Shown: positions 33,515-47,083 of the stretch, piece after piece
How the letters are laid out: each line of letters starts with the position of its first letter
Position numbering within the stretch: the stretch's first letter is position 1
Assembly (NCBI RefSeq): GCF_043555885.1
Contig: NZ_JBIGHX010000003.1
Location: 868,001-932,000 of the forward strand
DNA: 64,000 bases
Direction of reading: 5' to 3'
Source: Pelomonas lactea
GTDB taxonomy: Bacteria > Pseudomonadota > Gammaproteobacteria > Burkholderiales > Burkholderiaceae_C
Notes under the pieces: model-generated
The model's input: only the letters and a program-made list of their open reading frames with translations
What the model was told of the DNA's origin: nothing
The model's database searches: none
Position numbers and translations under genes: made by a program

Positions 33515-33535
33515 GTCGTTGGTTGCGAGGGCGCG

Positions 33536-34228
33536 TCAGTCGCGGTCGCCGCCGAAGATGCCCAGCAGCGACAGCAGGCTCTGGAACACGTTGTAGATGT
33601 CCAGGTAGATGGCCAGCGTGGCGCTGATGTAGTTGGTCTCGCCGCCGTCGATGACGCGCTTGATGTCGTACAGCATGAAGGCCGAGAAGATGCCCAGCGA
33701 CAGCACCAGCATCGTCAGCAGCAGGGCCGAGGATTGCAGGAAGATGTTGGCGATGCCGGCGATCATCAGGATGACGGCGCCGACCACCAGGAACTTGGCC
33801 CAAGACGACAGGTCGCGCTTGATGACGGTGGCGAGGCTGGCCATCGTGAAGAACACGGCCGCCGTGCCGCCGAAGGCAGTCATCACCAGCGACGTGCCGT
33901 TCTTGAAGCCCAGCACGTGGCCCACCAGGCGCGACAGCATCAGGCCCATGAAGAAAGTGAAGGCCAGCAGCGCGGCGACGCCAGCGGCGCTGTCCTTGGT
34001 CTTCTCGATGACGAACATCAGGCCGAATGCGCCGGCGAAGAAGATGATGGCGCTCATGCCGGCGCCCATGGTCCTGAACATGCCGGTGGACACGCCGATC
34101 CAGGCGCCCAGCACGGTCGGCACGAGGGACAGGGCCAGCAGCCAGTAGGTGTTGCGCAGCGCGCGCTGACGGTCGGCGGCCAGGCCCGGGGCGGCGTAGC
34201 CGTATTGGGTTTGCAGGCTTTCGTTCAT
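33536..34228 (-). CDS. Bax inhibitor-1/YccA family membrane protein
   Basis: 230 residues with seven hydrophobic segments and a short soluble N-terminus (MNESLQTQYGYAAPGLAADR). Segments such as NTYWLLALSLVPTVLGAWIG, GVAALLAFTFFMGLMLSRLV and MLYDIKRVIDGGETNYISA match the YccA branch; the conserved late acidic residues of the family (in MLYDIK and LDIYNVF) are present. Family members are pH-sensitive calcium leak channels or modulators of FtsH proteolysis. Its gene is single, between the GH5 gene and a divergent GlcG-like gene. Confidence 0.92.
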   Translation of the reverse strand: MNESLQTQYGYAAPGLAADRQRALRNTYWLLALSLVPTVLGAWIGVSTGMFRTMGAGMSAIIFFAGAFGLMFVIEKTKDSAAGVAALLAFTFFMGLMLSRLVGHVLGFKNGTSLVMTAFGGTAAVFFTMASLATVIKRDLSSWAKFLVVGAVILMIAGIANIFLQSSALLLTMLVLSLGIFSAFMLYDIKRVIDGGETNYISATLAIYLDIYNVFQSLLSLLGIFGGDRD

Positions 34229-34319
34229 GTGAATCCTCCGAGGGACGAATGGGAAACCGCAGGCATTCTAGGGCGGTGTCGACGGGCTACATTGGGGGCT
34301 GTCCCTCGGAAATCAAGCC

Positions 34320-34721
34320 ATGAAACAGCAAGCCCAACTCGAACTCTCCGACGTCAAGCGCATCGCCGCCGCCGCCGAGGCCCATGCCCTGGAAAAGGGC
34401 TGGGCCGTGTCCATCGCCATCGTTGACGCCGGCGGCCACCTGCTCTGGCTGCAGCGGCTGGACGGCGCCTCGCCCAGCTCCGCCATGTTCGCGCCGGCCA
34501 AGGCGCATACGTCGGCGCTGGGGCGCCGCGAGTCCAAGGTCTACGAGGACATGATCAACGGCGGCCGGGTGTCCTTCCTCAGCGTGCCCGGCATGTACGG
34601 CACGCTGGAAGGCGGCGTGCCCATCCTCGTCGACGGCCAGGTCGTCGGCGCGGTGGGCGTCAGCGGCGTCAAGTCCAGCGAGGACGCCGAGATCGCCAAG
34701 GCCGGCATCGCGGCACTTTGA
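34320..34721 (+). CDS. GlcG/HbpS family heme-binding-like protein
   Basis: 133 residues of the GlcG/PduO-C/HbpS fold: LSDVKRIAAAAEAHALEKGW, VSIAIVDAGGHLLWLQRLDG, KAHTSALGRRES and the glycine-rich ending GGVPILVDGQVVGAVGVSG. The family includes heme-binding sensors and cobalamin-related proteins; the true ligand here is unknown. No signal peptide is seen, so it is cytoplasmic. The gene is alone between the divergent BI-1 gene and the carA promoter region. Confidence 0.88.
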   Translation: MKQQAQLELSDVKRIAAAAEAHALEKGWAVSIAIVDAGGHLLWLQRLDGASPSSAMFAPAKAHTSALGRRESKVYEDMINGGRVSFLSVPGMYGTLEGGVPILVDGQVVGAVGVSGVKSSEDAEIAKAGIAAL

Positions 34722-34767
34722 GGCGTCACGAACCGGTCACGAAGCCTCCGTACTAACCCGGGTCGGC

Positions 34768-34773
34768 TATACT
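34768..34773 (+). promoter_or_regulatory. Putative carA promoter -10 and leader
   Basis: TATACT is a good -10 hexamer 118 bases before the carA GTG; the -35 is not obvious. The leader contains a 10-base direct repeat TCGATGGGTT at 34773-34782 and 34846-34855 and a small hairpin AAAACC/GGTTTT (34810-34826), so leader-mediated control is possible. Confidence 0.45.
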
Positions 34774-34891
34774 CGATGGGTTTACCTGAACCCTACGCTG
34801 CCCGGCGCCAAAACCCCCTCGGTTTTCTACAAATTGACCCGTCTTTCGATGGGTTGATGCTGGGCACGCGATCCACTTGCGGAGACCCTTT

Positions 34892-36052
34892 GTGCTGACC
34901 GACCTGCTCCATCCCCCTCAAGCAATCCTGGCTCTGGCGGATGGGACGGTGTTCCGAGGCCAGTCCATCGGTGCGACCGGCCAGACGGTGGGTGAGGTGG
35001 TGTTCAACACCTCGCTGACGGGCTACCAGGAAATCCTGACCGACCCCAGCTACTGCCGCCAGATCGTCACGCTGACCTACCCGCACATCGGCAGCTATGG
35101 CGTGAGCCCGGAAGACGTCGAGTCGTCCAAGGTGTACGCCGCCGGCCTGGTGGTCAAAGACCTGCCCGTCCGCGCTTCCAACTTCCGCGCCAACCAGACG
35201 CTGGACGCGTACCTGCGTGAGCAGGGCACGGTGGCCATCGCGGGCCTGGACACGCGTCGCCTGACCCGCATCCTGCGCACGACCGGCGCCCAAAACGGCT
35301 GCATCCTGGCCCTGGCAACAGGCGAAGCGGTCACGCAGGCGCACATTGACGCCGCGGTGGCGGCAGCCAAGGCCGCGCCGTCGATGGCGGGCCTGGACCT
35401 GGCCAAGGTCGTCAGCCGCAGCGAGCGTGAGGTCTGGACCCAGAGCGAATGGAAGCTGGGCAGCGGCTACGGCGCGCAAACCGCGCCGAAGTTCCATGTC
35501 GTGGCCTACGACTTCGGCGTCAAGCACAACATCCTGCGCATGCTGGCCGAGCGCGGCTGCAAGGTCACCGTGGTGCCGGCTCAAACGCCGGCGGCCGACG
35601 TGCTCGCGCTGAACCCGGACGGCATCTTTCTGTCCAACGGCCCTGGCGACCCGGAGCCGTGCGACTACGCCATCCAGGCCACTGCCACCCTGATCGAGTC
35701 CGGCATTCCGGTGTTCGGCATCTGTCTGGGTCACCAGATCCTGGCGCTGGCCTCCGGCGCCAAGACCTTCAAGATGAAGTTCGGCCACCACGGCGCCAAC
35801 CACCCGGTGAAGGACCTGGACAGCGGCCGCGTGGGCATCACCAGCCAGAACCACGGTTTCGCGGTGGACCCCGACACGCTGCCGGCCCACCTGCGCGCCA
35901 CGCACATCAGCCTGTTTGACGGCACGCTGCAGGGCATCGCGCGCACCGACAAGCCGGCCTTCAGCTTCCAGGGTCACCCGGAAGCCAGCCCCGGCCCGCA
36001 CGACATCGCCTACCTGTTCGACCGCTTCATCGGCCTGATGTCCAAGGCCTGA
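34892..36052 (+). CDS. carA: Carbamoyl-phosphate synthase small subunit
   Basis: 386 residues from GTG 34892, which has GGAG seven bases upstream; an earlier TTG is possible. It supplies ammonia from glutamine for carbamoyl phosphate, feeding arginine and pyrimidine synthesis. The N-terminal domain (ALADGTVFRGQSIGA, FNTSLTGYQEILTDPSY) is followed by a class I glutamine amidotransferase with the cysteine in VFGICLGHQILALASG and the His-Glu pair in FQGHPEASPGP. A LysE-type exporter gene separates it from carB. Confidence 0.97.
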   Translation: MLTDLLHPPQAILALADGTVFRGQSIGATGQTVGEVVFNTSLTGYQEILTDPSYCRQIVTLTYPHIGSYGVSPEDVESSKVYAAGLVVKDLPVRASNFRANQTLDAYLREQGTVAIAGLDTRRLTRILRTTGAQNGCILALATGEAVTQAHIDAAVAAAKAAPSMAGLDLAKVVSRSEREVWTQSEWKLGSGYGAQTAPKFHVVAYDFGVKHNILRMLAERGCKVTVVPAQTPAADVLALNPDGIFLSNGPGDPEPCDYAIQATATLIESGIPVFGICLGHQILALASGAKTFKMKFGHHGANHPVKDLDSGRVGITSQNHGFAVDPDTLPAHLRATHISLFDGTLQGIARTDKPAFSFQGHPEASPGPHDIAYLFDRFIGLMSKA

Positions 36053-36062
36053 GGGCACGCAG

Positions 36063-36701
36063 ATGTTCGGCATCACCGACCTCGGCACCTACCTCGCGGC
36101 GGCGATCTTCATCATCCTGCTGCCGGGGCCCAATTCGCTGTACGTGCTGTCCGTGGCTGCGCAGCGCGGCGTGCGCGCCGGCTACACGGCCGCGTGCGGC
36201 GTGTTCGTCGGCGACACGGTGCTGATGACGGCAGCGGCCGCCGGGGGCGCGTCGCTGCTGATGGCCAGCCCGCAAATCTTCTTCGTCGTGAAGATGGTCG
36301 GCGCGGCCTACCTGGCCTGGCTCGGCTTCCAGCTGCTGCGCGGTGGCGTGAAGAGCTGGCGTGGCGAGGCACCCACCGAGGCGCCGCGCGCCGTCGATGC
36401 CAGCCAGCCGTTCCGCAAGGCGCTGGTGGTGAGCCTGCTGAACCCCAAGGCCATCGCCTTCCTGTTGTCGTTCTTCATTCAGTTCGTCGATCCGGCCTAC
36501 CCGCATCCCGCGCTGACCTTCCTGATCCTGGGTTCCATCATCCAGGTGCTGAGCTTTGTCTATCTCTCGACGCTGATCTTTGCCGGCGCCCGCCTTGCGG
36601 CGGCCTTCCGTGCGCGGCGTCGACTCTCGGGCGCCGCCAATGCCGGCGTCGGAGCCCTTTTCGTTGGATTCGGGGCCAAGCTGGCCACGGCCACCCTCTA
36701 A
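36063..36701 (+). CDS. LysE-family amino-acid exporter (LeuE-like)
   Basis: 212 residues with six hydrophobic helices. The family start is clear: AAAIFIILLPGPNSLYVLSV with the GPN motif, then AACGVFVGDTVLMTAAAAGG, and ALVVSLLNPKAIAFLLSFF with the NPK motif. LysE/RhtB proteins export amino acids. It lies ten bases after carA and 24 bases before carB, within one transcript. What it exports is unknown; a product or precursor of arginine or pyrimidine metabolism would fit. Confidence 0.93.
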   Translation: MFGITDLGTYLAAAIFIILLPGPNSLYVLSVAAQRGVRAGYTAACGVFVGDTVLMTAAAAGGASLLMASPQIFFVVKMVGAAYLAWLGFQLLRGGVKSWRGEAPTEAPRAVDASQPFRKALVVSLLNPKAIAFLLSFFIQFVDPAYPHPALTFLILGSIIQVLSFVYLSTLIFAGARLAAAFRARRRLSGAANAGVGALFVGFGAKLATATL

Positions 36702-36725
36702 AAAGTTCCAAGAGCGCAGACCGCC

Positions 36726-40001
<3,276 letters not shown>

Positions 40002-40021
40002 ACTTCGCAACCACTGATTCC

Positions 40022-40068
40022 GCCGCCGCCGTCCGGGCTCCCCGGATCGCAGCGGCGGTCTCTTTTTT
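40022..40068 (+). terminator. Terminator or attenuator between carB and greA
   Basis: CCGCCGC pairs with GCGGCGG around an inner hairpin TCCGGG-CTCC-CCGGA, followed by TCTCTTTTTT. This branched stem with a good T run should end most carB transcripts 20 bases before greA. Confidence 0.8.
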
Positions 40069-40087
40069 GCCTGACCCCGATAGAGCT

Positions 40088-40564
40088 ATGAGCACCATTC
40101 CCCTGACCAAGCGCGGCGCCGAGGCGCTGAAGGAAGAGCTGCACCGCCTGAAGACGGTGGAGCGTCCGGCCGTCATCCTGGCCATCGCCGAAGCGCGCGC
40201 CCAGGGCGACCTGAGCGAGAACGCCGAGTACGACGCGGCCAAGGACAAGCAGGGCTTCATCGAAGGCCGCATCCTGGAAGTCGAGGGCAAGCTGTCGGTG
40301 GCGCAGATCATCGATCCGTCGACGCTGGATGCCGGCGGCCGCGTGGTGTTCGGCGCCACCGTGGACCTGGAAGACGAGGACAGCGGCAATGCCGTGACCT
40401 ACCAGATCACCGGCGACGACGAGGCCGACATCAAGCTGGGCCGTATCTCCATCAGCTCGCCCATCGCGCGCGCGCTGATCGGCAAGGAAGCCGGCGACAC
40501 GGCCGAGGTGCAGGCCCCGGGCGGCGTGCGCCGCTACGAGATCATCGAAGTCCGTTACGTCTGA
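40088..40564 (+). CDS. greA: Transcription elongation factor GreA
   Basis: 158 residues from MSTIPLTKRGAEALKEEL (standard GreA length). The N-terminal coiled coil has the functional tip ENAEYDAAKDKQGFIEGRI with the acidic residues that rescue backtracked RNA polymerase; the C-terminal FKBP-like domain contains TVDLEDEDSGNAVTYQITGD and ISISSPIARALIGKEAGD. It is followed without gap by the DUF4149 gene (TGATG). Confidence 0.97.
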   Translation: MSTIPLTKRGAEALKEELHRLKTVERPAVILAIAEARAQGDLSENAEYDAAKDKQGFIEGRILEVEGKLSVAQIIDPSTLDAGGRVVFGATVDLEDEDSGNAVTYQITGDDEADIKLGRISISSPIARALIGKEAGDTAEVQAPGGVRRYEIIEVRYV

Positions 40565-41007
40565 TGTTGCACCGGCTCCAAAGCCTGCTGGCCGCTCTCT
40601 GGGGCGGCCTTTTGCTGTGTGTCGCCTTCATCGCGACACCGAGCGCGTTCGCCGTGTTGGAGCGGGCGCAGGCGGGCGCCTACGTGGCGCGCGTGTTTGC
40701 CATCGAGGCGCAGGCCAGCCTTGTGCTGGGCTTGGTGTTGATGATGATCGAGCGACGCATCGCGCGTGATGCGGCAGAGGCGGGCCAAGCCGGCAGCCAG
40801 TTCTCGGCCCGCTTGCTGTTGCCTGCCGCTGCGCTGTTCTGCACGATCGCCGGCTACTACGGTCTGCAGCCGCTGATGGCGGATGCTAGAGCCGGCGCAG
40901 GCGTGGCGTCGTTCGGCGCGCTGCACGGCGCGTCGCTGGCGTTCTTCGGCATCAAGGGCCTTGCCGTGCTGGCCCTGGCCTGGATCAGTCAGCGACGTTC
41001 TTCTTGA
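40564..41007 (+). CDS. DUF4149 family membrane protein
   Basis: 147 residues with four hydrophobic segments: LLAALWGGLLLCVAFIATPS, ASLVLGLVLMMIE, LLLPAAALFCTIAGYYGL and ASLAFFGIKGLAVLALAWIS. It matches the small DUF4149 family found after greA in many betaproteobacteria. Function unknown. The ATG shares one base with the greA stop. Its 3' end overlaps the convergent yhbY gene by 23 bases. Confidence 0.85.
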   Translation: MLHRLQSLLAALWGGLLLCVAFIATPSAFAVLERAQAGAYVARVFAIEAQASLVLGLVLMMIERRIARDAAEAGQAGSQFSARLLLPAAALFCTIAGYYGLQPLMADARAGAGVASFGALHGASLAFFGIKGLAVLALAWISQRRSS

Positions 41008-41458
41008 CGCTGGTCTGGCGTCGCTTGGCGCGCTTGAGTTCACCGCCCTGGGCGACGCGTTGATTGCCCAGCACGTTCAGCTTGGTGACCTGCGGTCGGC
41101 CATTGCCGCTCTTGGAGAACTTGACGATCTTGACGACGCGCGGGCCAGGCTTGGCGTCCGTGCGCTCGGCGACCACCTTCTCGGGGACGGGCCGCCACAG
41201 CACCAGCAGCTTGCCGATGTGCTGGATGGGTGCGGCGTTCAGCTCGTCGCAGAGCTGCACGAACATCGCCTCGCGGGCGGCGCGGTCGTCGCCCAGCACC
41301 CGCACCTTGATCAGGCCGTGGGCCTTCAGCGCGGCGTCGGTTTCCTTCACGACGGCAGGGGTGAGGCCGTCGCCGCCAATCATCACGACGGGGTCGAGAT
41401 GGTGGGCGTCGGCGCGCTTGTCCTTGCGCTGGGCGGGGGTGAGATTGATTTGAGGCAT
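40985..41458 (-). CDS. yhbY: YhbY family RNA-binding protein (CRM domain)
   Basis: 157 residues from MPQINLTPAQRKDKRADAHH. The CRM fold is shown by LDPVVMIGGDGLTPAVVKET, HGLIKVRVLGDDRAAREAMF and the GKLLVLWRP ending. E. coli YhbY (97 residues) binds pre-50S ribosomal particles; here there is a basic C-terminal extension of about 50 residues ending RRQTSVKKN. It is divergent from rlmE, another 23S maturation gene, with 20 bases between starts. Confidence 0.9.
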   Translation of the reverse strand: MPQINLTPAQRKDKRADAHHLDPVVMIGGDGLTPAVVKETDAALKAHGLIKVRVLGDDRAAREAMFVQLCDELNAAPIQHIGKLLVLWRPVPEKVVAERTDAKPGPRVVKIVKFSKSGNGRPQVTKLNVLGNQRVAQGGELKRAKRRQTSVKKNVAD

Positions 41459-41478
41459 CACCGTATTATCCCGTAGGC

Positions 41479-42153
41479 ATGAAAACGCAGACAAAAAGCA
41501 AGAAGGTCAACAAGGCGTGGTTGAACAACCATGTGTCCGACCCCTATGTGCAGCAGGCGCAGAAGGACGGCTACCGCTCCCGTGCCGCCTACAAGCTCAA
41601 GGAAATCGACGAGGAGCTGAAGCTGATCCGCCCGGGCCAGGTCGTCGTGGACCTGGGTGCCACGCCGGGCGCGTGGAGCCAGTACCTGCGGCGCAAGTTC
41701 GCGCCCAAGGAAGCCGGGCAGGGCGGTGCTGCGGTGGGGCAGCTCAACGGCACCATCATCGCGCTGGACCTGCTGGATTTCGAGCCCATCGAGGGCGTGC
41801 AGTTCATCCAGGGTGATTTCCAGGAAGACGCGGTGTTGGCGCAGCTCGAGGAGGCGCTGGCCGGCCGGCCCGTGGACGTCGTGGTGTCGGACATGGCGCC
41901 CAATCTGTCCGGCATCGCCGTGACCGATGCCGCGCGCATCTCGCTGCTAATCGAGCTGGCGGTCGATTTCGCCGGCAAGCACCTGAAGCCCGAAGGGGCT
42001 CTGGTGGCCAAGGTCTTCCACGGCAGCGGCTACAACGAGCTCGTGCAGCTGTTCCGAGCCCACTTCAAGACGGTCAAGGTCGTGAAGCCCAAGGCCTCGC
42101 GGGAACGCTCTTCCGAGACATTCTTGGTCGGCATCGGATTGAAAAACCGGTGA
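41479..42153 (+). CDS. rlmE: 23S rRNA (uridine(2552)-2'-O)-methyltransferase RlmE
   Basis: 224 residues, RrmJ/FtsJ family. The SAM motif is VVVDLGATPGAWSQYL and the catalytic K-D-K-E residues lie in RSRAAYKLKEID, DVVVSDMAPNLSG, EGALVAKVFHGSG and SSETFLVG. It has a 10-residue basic start (MKTQTKSKKVNK). TATTAT ends nine bases before the ATG, suggesting a very short leader. rlmE followed by ftsH is a conserved order, as in E. coli. Confidence 0.96.
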   Translation: MKTQTKSKKVNKAWLNNHVSDPYVQQAQKDGYRSRAAYKLKEIDEELKLIRPGQVVVDLGATPGAWSQYLRRKFAPKEAGQGGAAVGQLNGTIIALDLLDFEPIEGVQFIQGDFQEDAVLAQLEEALAGRPVDVVVSDMAPNLSGIAVTDAARISLLIELAVDFAGKHLKPEGALVAKVFHGSGYNELVQLFRAHFKTVKVVKPKASRERSSETFLVGIGLKNR

Positions 42154-42238
42154 TTACAGGGGTTGCCCCCTTGCCGCCCCTAAAATCGCCCCCACTGTCC
42201 TGAAACCCGCGCTGGGCCATCAGGGCCAAGGAGTCGCA

Positions 42239-44140
<1,902 letters not shown>

Positions 44141-44156
44141 TCCTCCCGACGTGACG

Positions 44157-44182
44157 GGCCCGGTTCGCACCGGGCCTTTTTC
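44157..44182 (+). terminator. Rho-independent terminator after ftsH
   Basis: GGCCCGG at 44157-44163 pairs with CCGGGCC at 44170-44176 around a 6-base loop, followed by TTTTTC. It is 16 bases before the folP start, so folP is probably expressed mainly by read-through or a promoter inside ftsH. Confidence 0.85.
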
Positions 44183-44198
44183 ATTGCCGACCACGCAC

Positions 44199-45041
44199 AT
44201 GCATTGGCAGACCCGCCGTTTCCGCATTGACCTGACTCGCCCCCGGGTCATGGGCATCGTCAACGTGACGCCCGATTCCTTCTCCGACGGTGGCCGGCAT
44301 GACGACAGCCGCGCGGCCATCGCGCATTGCGAGCGGCTTGTCGCCGAAGGGGCCGACATCCTCGACCTCGGTGGCGAGTCCACGCGGCCCGGCGCGCCCA
44401 GGGTCGATGCCGACAGCGAGTGGGCGCGCATCGCGCCGGTGCTGGCGGCGGCCGTCACGCTGGGGGTGCCGGTCTCCGTCGACACCTACAAGCCGGAGGT
44501 CATGCGCCGCGCGCTGGACGCGAGTGCCGACATCGTCAATGACGTGCAGGCGCTGCAGTTGCCCGGCGCGCTGGCGGCGGTTGCCGGCAGCGGTGCGGGC
44601 GTGTGCCTGATGCACATGCGCGGTGAGCCGGCGTCGATGATGGAACTGGCGGTCTATGGTGACGTCGTGGCCGAGGTGGGTGCGTTTCTCGTGCAGCGTG
44701 CCAGGGCTGCGCAGGAGGCCGGCATTCCGGCCGACGCCATTGCGCTGGACCCGGGCTACGGTTTTGCCAAGTCCGCCGAGCACAACCTGAGCCTGCTGGC
44801 TGGCCAGCAGCGCCTGGCCGAGTTGGGCTACCCGCTGCTGGTGGGCTGGTCGCGCAAGCGCACGCTGGGCGACATCACCGGCAGGCCGGTCGATCAGCGC
44901 CTGCCGGCCAGCCTCGCGGCCGCGCTGAGGGCCGTCGCCGCGGGCGCCCGTGTTGTGCGTGTGCACGATGTCGCCGCCACGGTTGACGCCGTCAAGGTGT
45001 GGGCCGCCGTCGATGCGGCGAAAATCCCAGACATTGCATAA
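44199..45041 (+). CDS. folP: Dihydropteroate synthase
   Basis: 280 residues from MHWQTRRFRIDLTRPRVMG. The family signatures are GIVNVTPDSFSDGG, ILDLGGESTRPGAP (pterin site) and VPVSVDTYKPEVM; the lysine of LLVGWSRKRTLG and the final VRVHDVAATVDAVKV are also typical. It joins p-aminobenzoate to the pterin in folate synthesis and is the sulfonamide target. It lies between ftsH and glmM in the usual order. Confidence 0.97.
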   Translation: MHWQTRRFRIDLTRPRVMGIVNVTPDSFSDGGRHDDSRAAIAHCERLVAEGADILDLGGESTRPGAPRVDADSEWARIAPVLAAAVTLGVPVSVDTYKPEVMRRALDASADIVNDVQALQLPGALAAVAGSGAGVCLMHMRGEPASMMELAVYGDVVAEVGAFLVQRARAAQEAGIPADAIALDPGYGFAKSAEHNLSLLAGQQRLAELGYPLLVGWSRKRTLGDITGRPVDQRLPASLAAALRAVAAGARVVRVHDVAATVDAVKVWAAVDAAKIPDIA

Positions 45042-45054
45042 AAGGAAGAGCTCG

Positions 45055-46386
45055 ATGAGCCGCAAGTATTTCGGGACCGACGGCATTCGTGGCACGGTCG
45101 GCCAAGCCCCCATCACGCCGGACTTCATGCTTCGCCTGGGCCACGCCGTCGGCCGCGTGCTGCGCAAGGCGGGCAATCGCCCGACGGTGCTGATCGGCAA
45201 GGACACGCGCATTTCCGGCTACATGCTGGAGTCGGCGCTGGAGGCCGGCTTCGCCTCCGCCGGCGTCAATGTGCTGCTGACCGGCCCGCTGCCCACGCCT
45301 GGCGTGGCCTACCTGACGCGCGCGCTGCGGCTGGACCTGGGTGTCGTCATCAGCGCATCGCACAACCCATTCCAGGACAACGGCATCAAGTTCTTCTCCG
45401 CCAGGGGCGAGAAGCTGCCCGACGCCTGGGAGCTGGCCGTCGAGGCAGCGCTGGATGAGGCGCCGCAGTGGGTGGACTCCGCCAGCCTGGGCCGCGCCAA
45501 GCGCCTGGAAGACGCGCGTGGCCGCTACATCGAGTTCTGCAAGAACAGCTTCGGCTCCGACCTGACGCTCAAGGGGCTGAAGATCGTCGTCGACGCGGCC
45601 CACGGCGCGGCCTATCACGTCGCGCCGGACGTCTTCCACGAGCTGGGCGCCGAGGTCGTCTCCATTGGCTGCAAGCCCGACGGCTTCAACATCAATGCCG
45701 GCTTCGGCGCGACGTCGCCGGGCGCGCTGGTGGAGGCCGTCAAGGCGCACGGTGCCGACTACGGGGTGGCGCTGGACGGCGATGCCGACCGCCTGCAACT
45801 GGTGGATGGCAGCGGTCGCCTCTACAACGGCGACGAGCTGCTCTACGCGATGGTGTCGGACCGACTGGCCCAGGGCCAGCGCGTGCCTGGCGCAGTCGGC
45901 ACGCTGATGACCAACATGGCAGTCGAGCTGGCGCTGCGTTCGCGTGACGTCGAGTTCGTGCGTGCCAAGGTCGGTGACCGCTACGTGCTGGAGGAACTGG
46001 CCGCGCGCGGCTGGCAGCTGGGCGGCGAGGGCTCGGGGCACCTGCTGGCGCTGGACAAGCACACCACCGGTGACGGCATCGTCAGCGCGCTGCTGGTGCT
46101 GCAGTCCGTCTGCCGCAGTGGCCGCAGCCTGGCGGAGCAGTTGCAGGGCGTGGACCTGTTCCCGCAGACCCTGCTCAATGTGCGGCTGCAGCCGGGCCAG
46201 GACTGGAAGAGCAGCACGCGGCTGGCGGAGGAGCAGTCCGCCGTCACGGCCGAGCTGGGTAACAAGGGCCGCATCCTGATCCGCGCCTCGGGCACCGAGC
46301 CGCTGCTTCGCATCATGGTCGAGGCGTCCGATGCCGGCGTGTCGCAGCGCTGCGCGCAGCGGCTGGTGGACGCCGTGTCTGCTTGA
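45055..46386 (+). CDS. glmM: Phosphoglucosamine mutase
   Basis: 443 residues from MSRKYFGTDGIRGTVGQ. The active-site serine is S102 in VISASHNPFQDN, the metal-binding loop is ALDGDADRLQLVD, the sugar-binding loop GGEGSGHLLALD and the phosphate-binding loop IRASGTEPLLRIMVE. It converts glucosamine-6-phosphate to glucosamine-1-phosphate for peptidoglycan and LPS. It is 13 bases after folP, with AAGGAAGAG before the ATG. Confidence 0.98.
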   Translation: MSRKYFGTDGIRGTVGQAPITPDFMLRLGHAVGRVLRKAGNRPTVLIGKDTRISGYMLESALEAGFASAGVNVLLTGPLPTPGVAYLTRALRLDLGVVISASHNPFQDNGIKFFSARGEKLPDAWELAVEAALDEAPQWVDSASLGRAKRLEDARGRYIEFCKNSFGSDLTLKGLKIVVDAAHGAAYHVAPDVFHELGAEVVSIGCKPDGFNINAGFGATSPGALVEAVKAHGADYGVALDGDADRLQLVDGSGRLYNGDELLYAMVSDRLAQGQRVPGAVGTLMTNMAVELALRSRDVEFVRAKVGDRYVLEELAARGWQLGGEGSGHLLALDKHTTGDGIVSALLVLQSVCRSGRSLAEQLQGVDLFPQTLLNVRLQPGQDWKSSTRLAEEQSAVTAELGNKGRILIRASGTEPLLRIMVEASDAGVSQRCAQRLVDAVSA

Positions 46387-46406
46387 GCGCATGGCGCCAC
46401 GACAAA

Positions 46407-46431
46407 AAAGGCCGCCTTCGAGGCGGCCTTT
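46407..46431. terminator. Bidirectional terminator between glmM and fasciclin gene
   Basis: An 11-bp stem (AAAGGCCGCCT and AGGCGGCCTTT) with a 3-base TCG loop. The plus strand continues TTGCG after TTT; the minus strand has TTTTTTGTC. It serves both convergent genes. Confidence 0.85.
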
Positions 46432-46450
46432 TGCGTTGTCGGGCGAGGCC

Positions 46451-46930
46451 TTACTTCTTCGCCGGGATCAGCACGCGGTCGACGACGTGCGCGACGCCGT
46501 TCGTCGCGACGATATCGGCCTGCTGGACGACAGCCTCGTCCACGGTCACGAAGCTGCCGGCCTTGGCCAACGCCAGGTTGCTGCCCTGTCGGCTTTTGGC
46601 GGTGCCTGCCTTGACGTCGGCGGCGGCGACACGGCCGTCGATGACATGGTTGCTCAGCACGGCCTTGAGCTGGGCGCGGTCGGCGGCCAGGGCTTCCATC
46701 GTCTTGGCGGGAACGGCCTTGAAGGCCTCGTCGCTGGGCACGAAGACGGTCATCGGGCCGGCCGCGCGCAGTTCCTCGGTCAGGCCGGACTGGGCAGCCA
46801 GACGGTTGAACGTGCTGAGTTGCGGATCGCGCGCCAGCGTGTCGGCCAGCGGCGCCGGGGCAGGGGTGGTGGCGCAGGCGGACAGCAGGGCCGCGGCGGC
46901 CAGGGCGATCAGGGTCGTGGTTCGGGTCAT
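46451..46930 (-). CDS. Fasciclin-domain lipoprotein
   Basis: 159 residues from MTRTTTLIALAAAALLSACA, a lipoprotein signal (LSAC). One fasciclin (FAS1) domain follows: LSTFNRLAAQSGLTEELRAA, GPMTVFVPSDEAFKAVP, LKAVLSNHVIDGRV and the C-terminal IVATNGVAHVVDRVLIP. Such proteins act in adhesion or cell-surface contact. GGAGCTTCCG precedes the ATG. It is divergent from pstS with about 230 bases between starts; the region near it holds further TCAC-type half-sites, so phosphate control is conceivable. Confidence 0.9.
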   Translation of the reverse strand: MTRTTTLIALAAAALLSACATTPAPAPLADTLARDPQLSTFNRLAAQSGLTEELRAAGPMTVFVPSDEAFKAVPAKTMEALAADRAQLKAVLSNHVIDGRVAAADVKAGTAKSRQGSNLALAKAGSFVTVDEAVVQQADIVATNGVAHVVDRVLIPAKK

Positions 46931-47083
46931 CGGAAGCTCCGTCGGAGGCAGAAATGGGCCGAGCGGCACTCTAGGAGTCCAATATGACCGTCACATGAAT
47001 CTCAAATGACAGTGTCACAAAGGGCTGCCCTGGGCTTCACATGAGCATCGCGTCACGCTCCAATGCCCAAATGGATGACAGGA

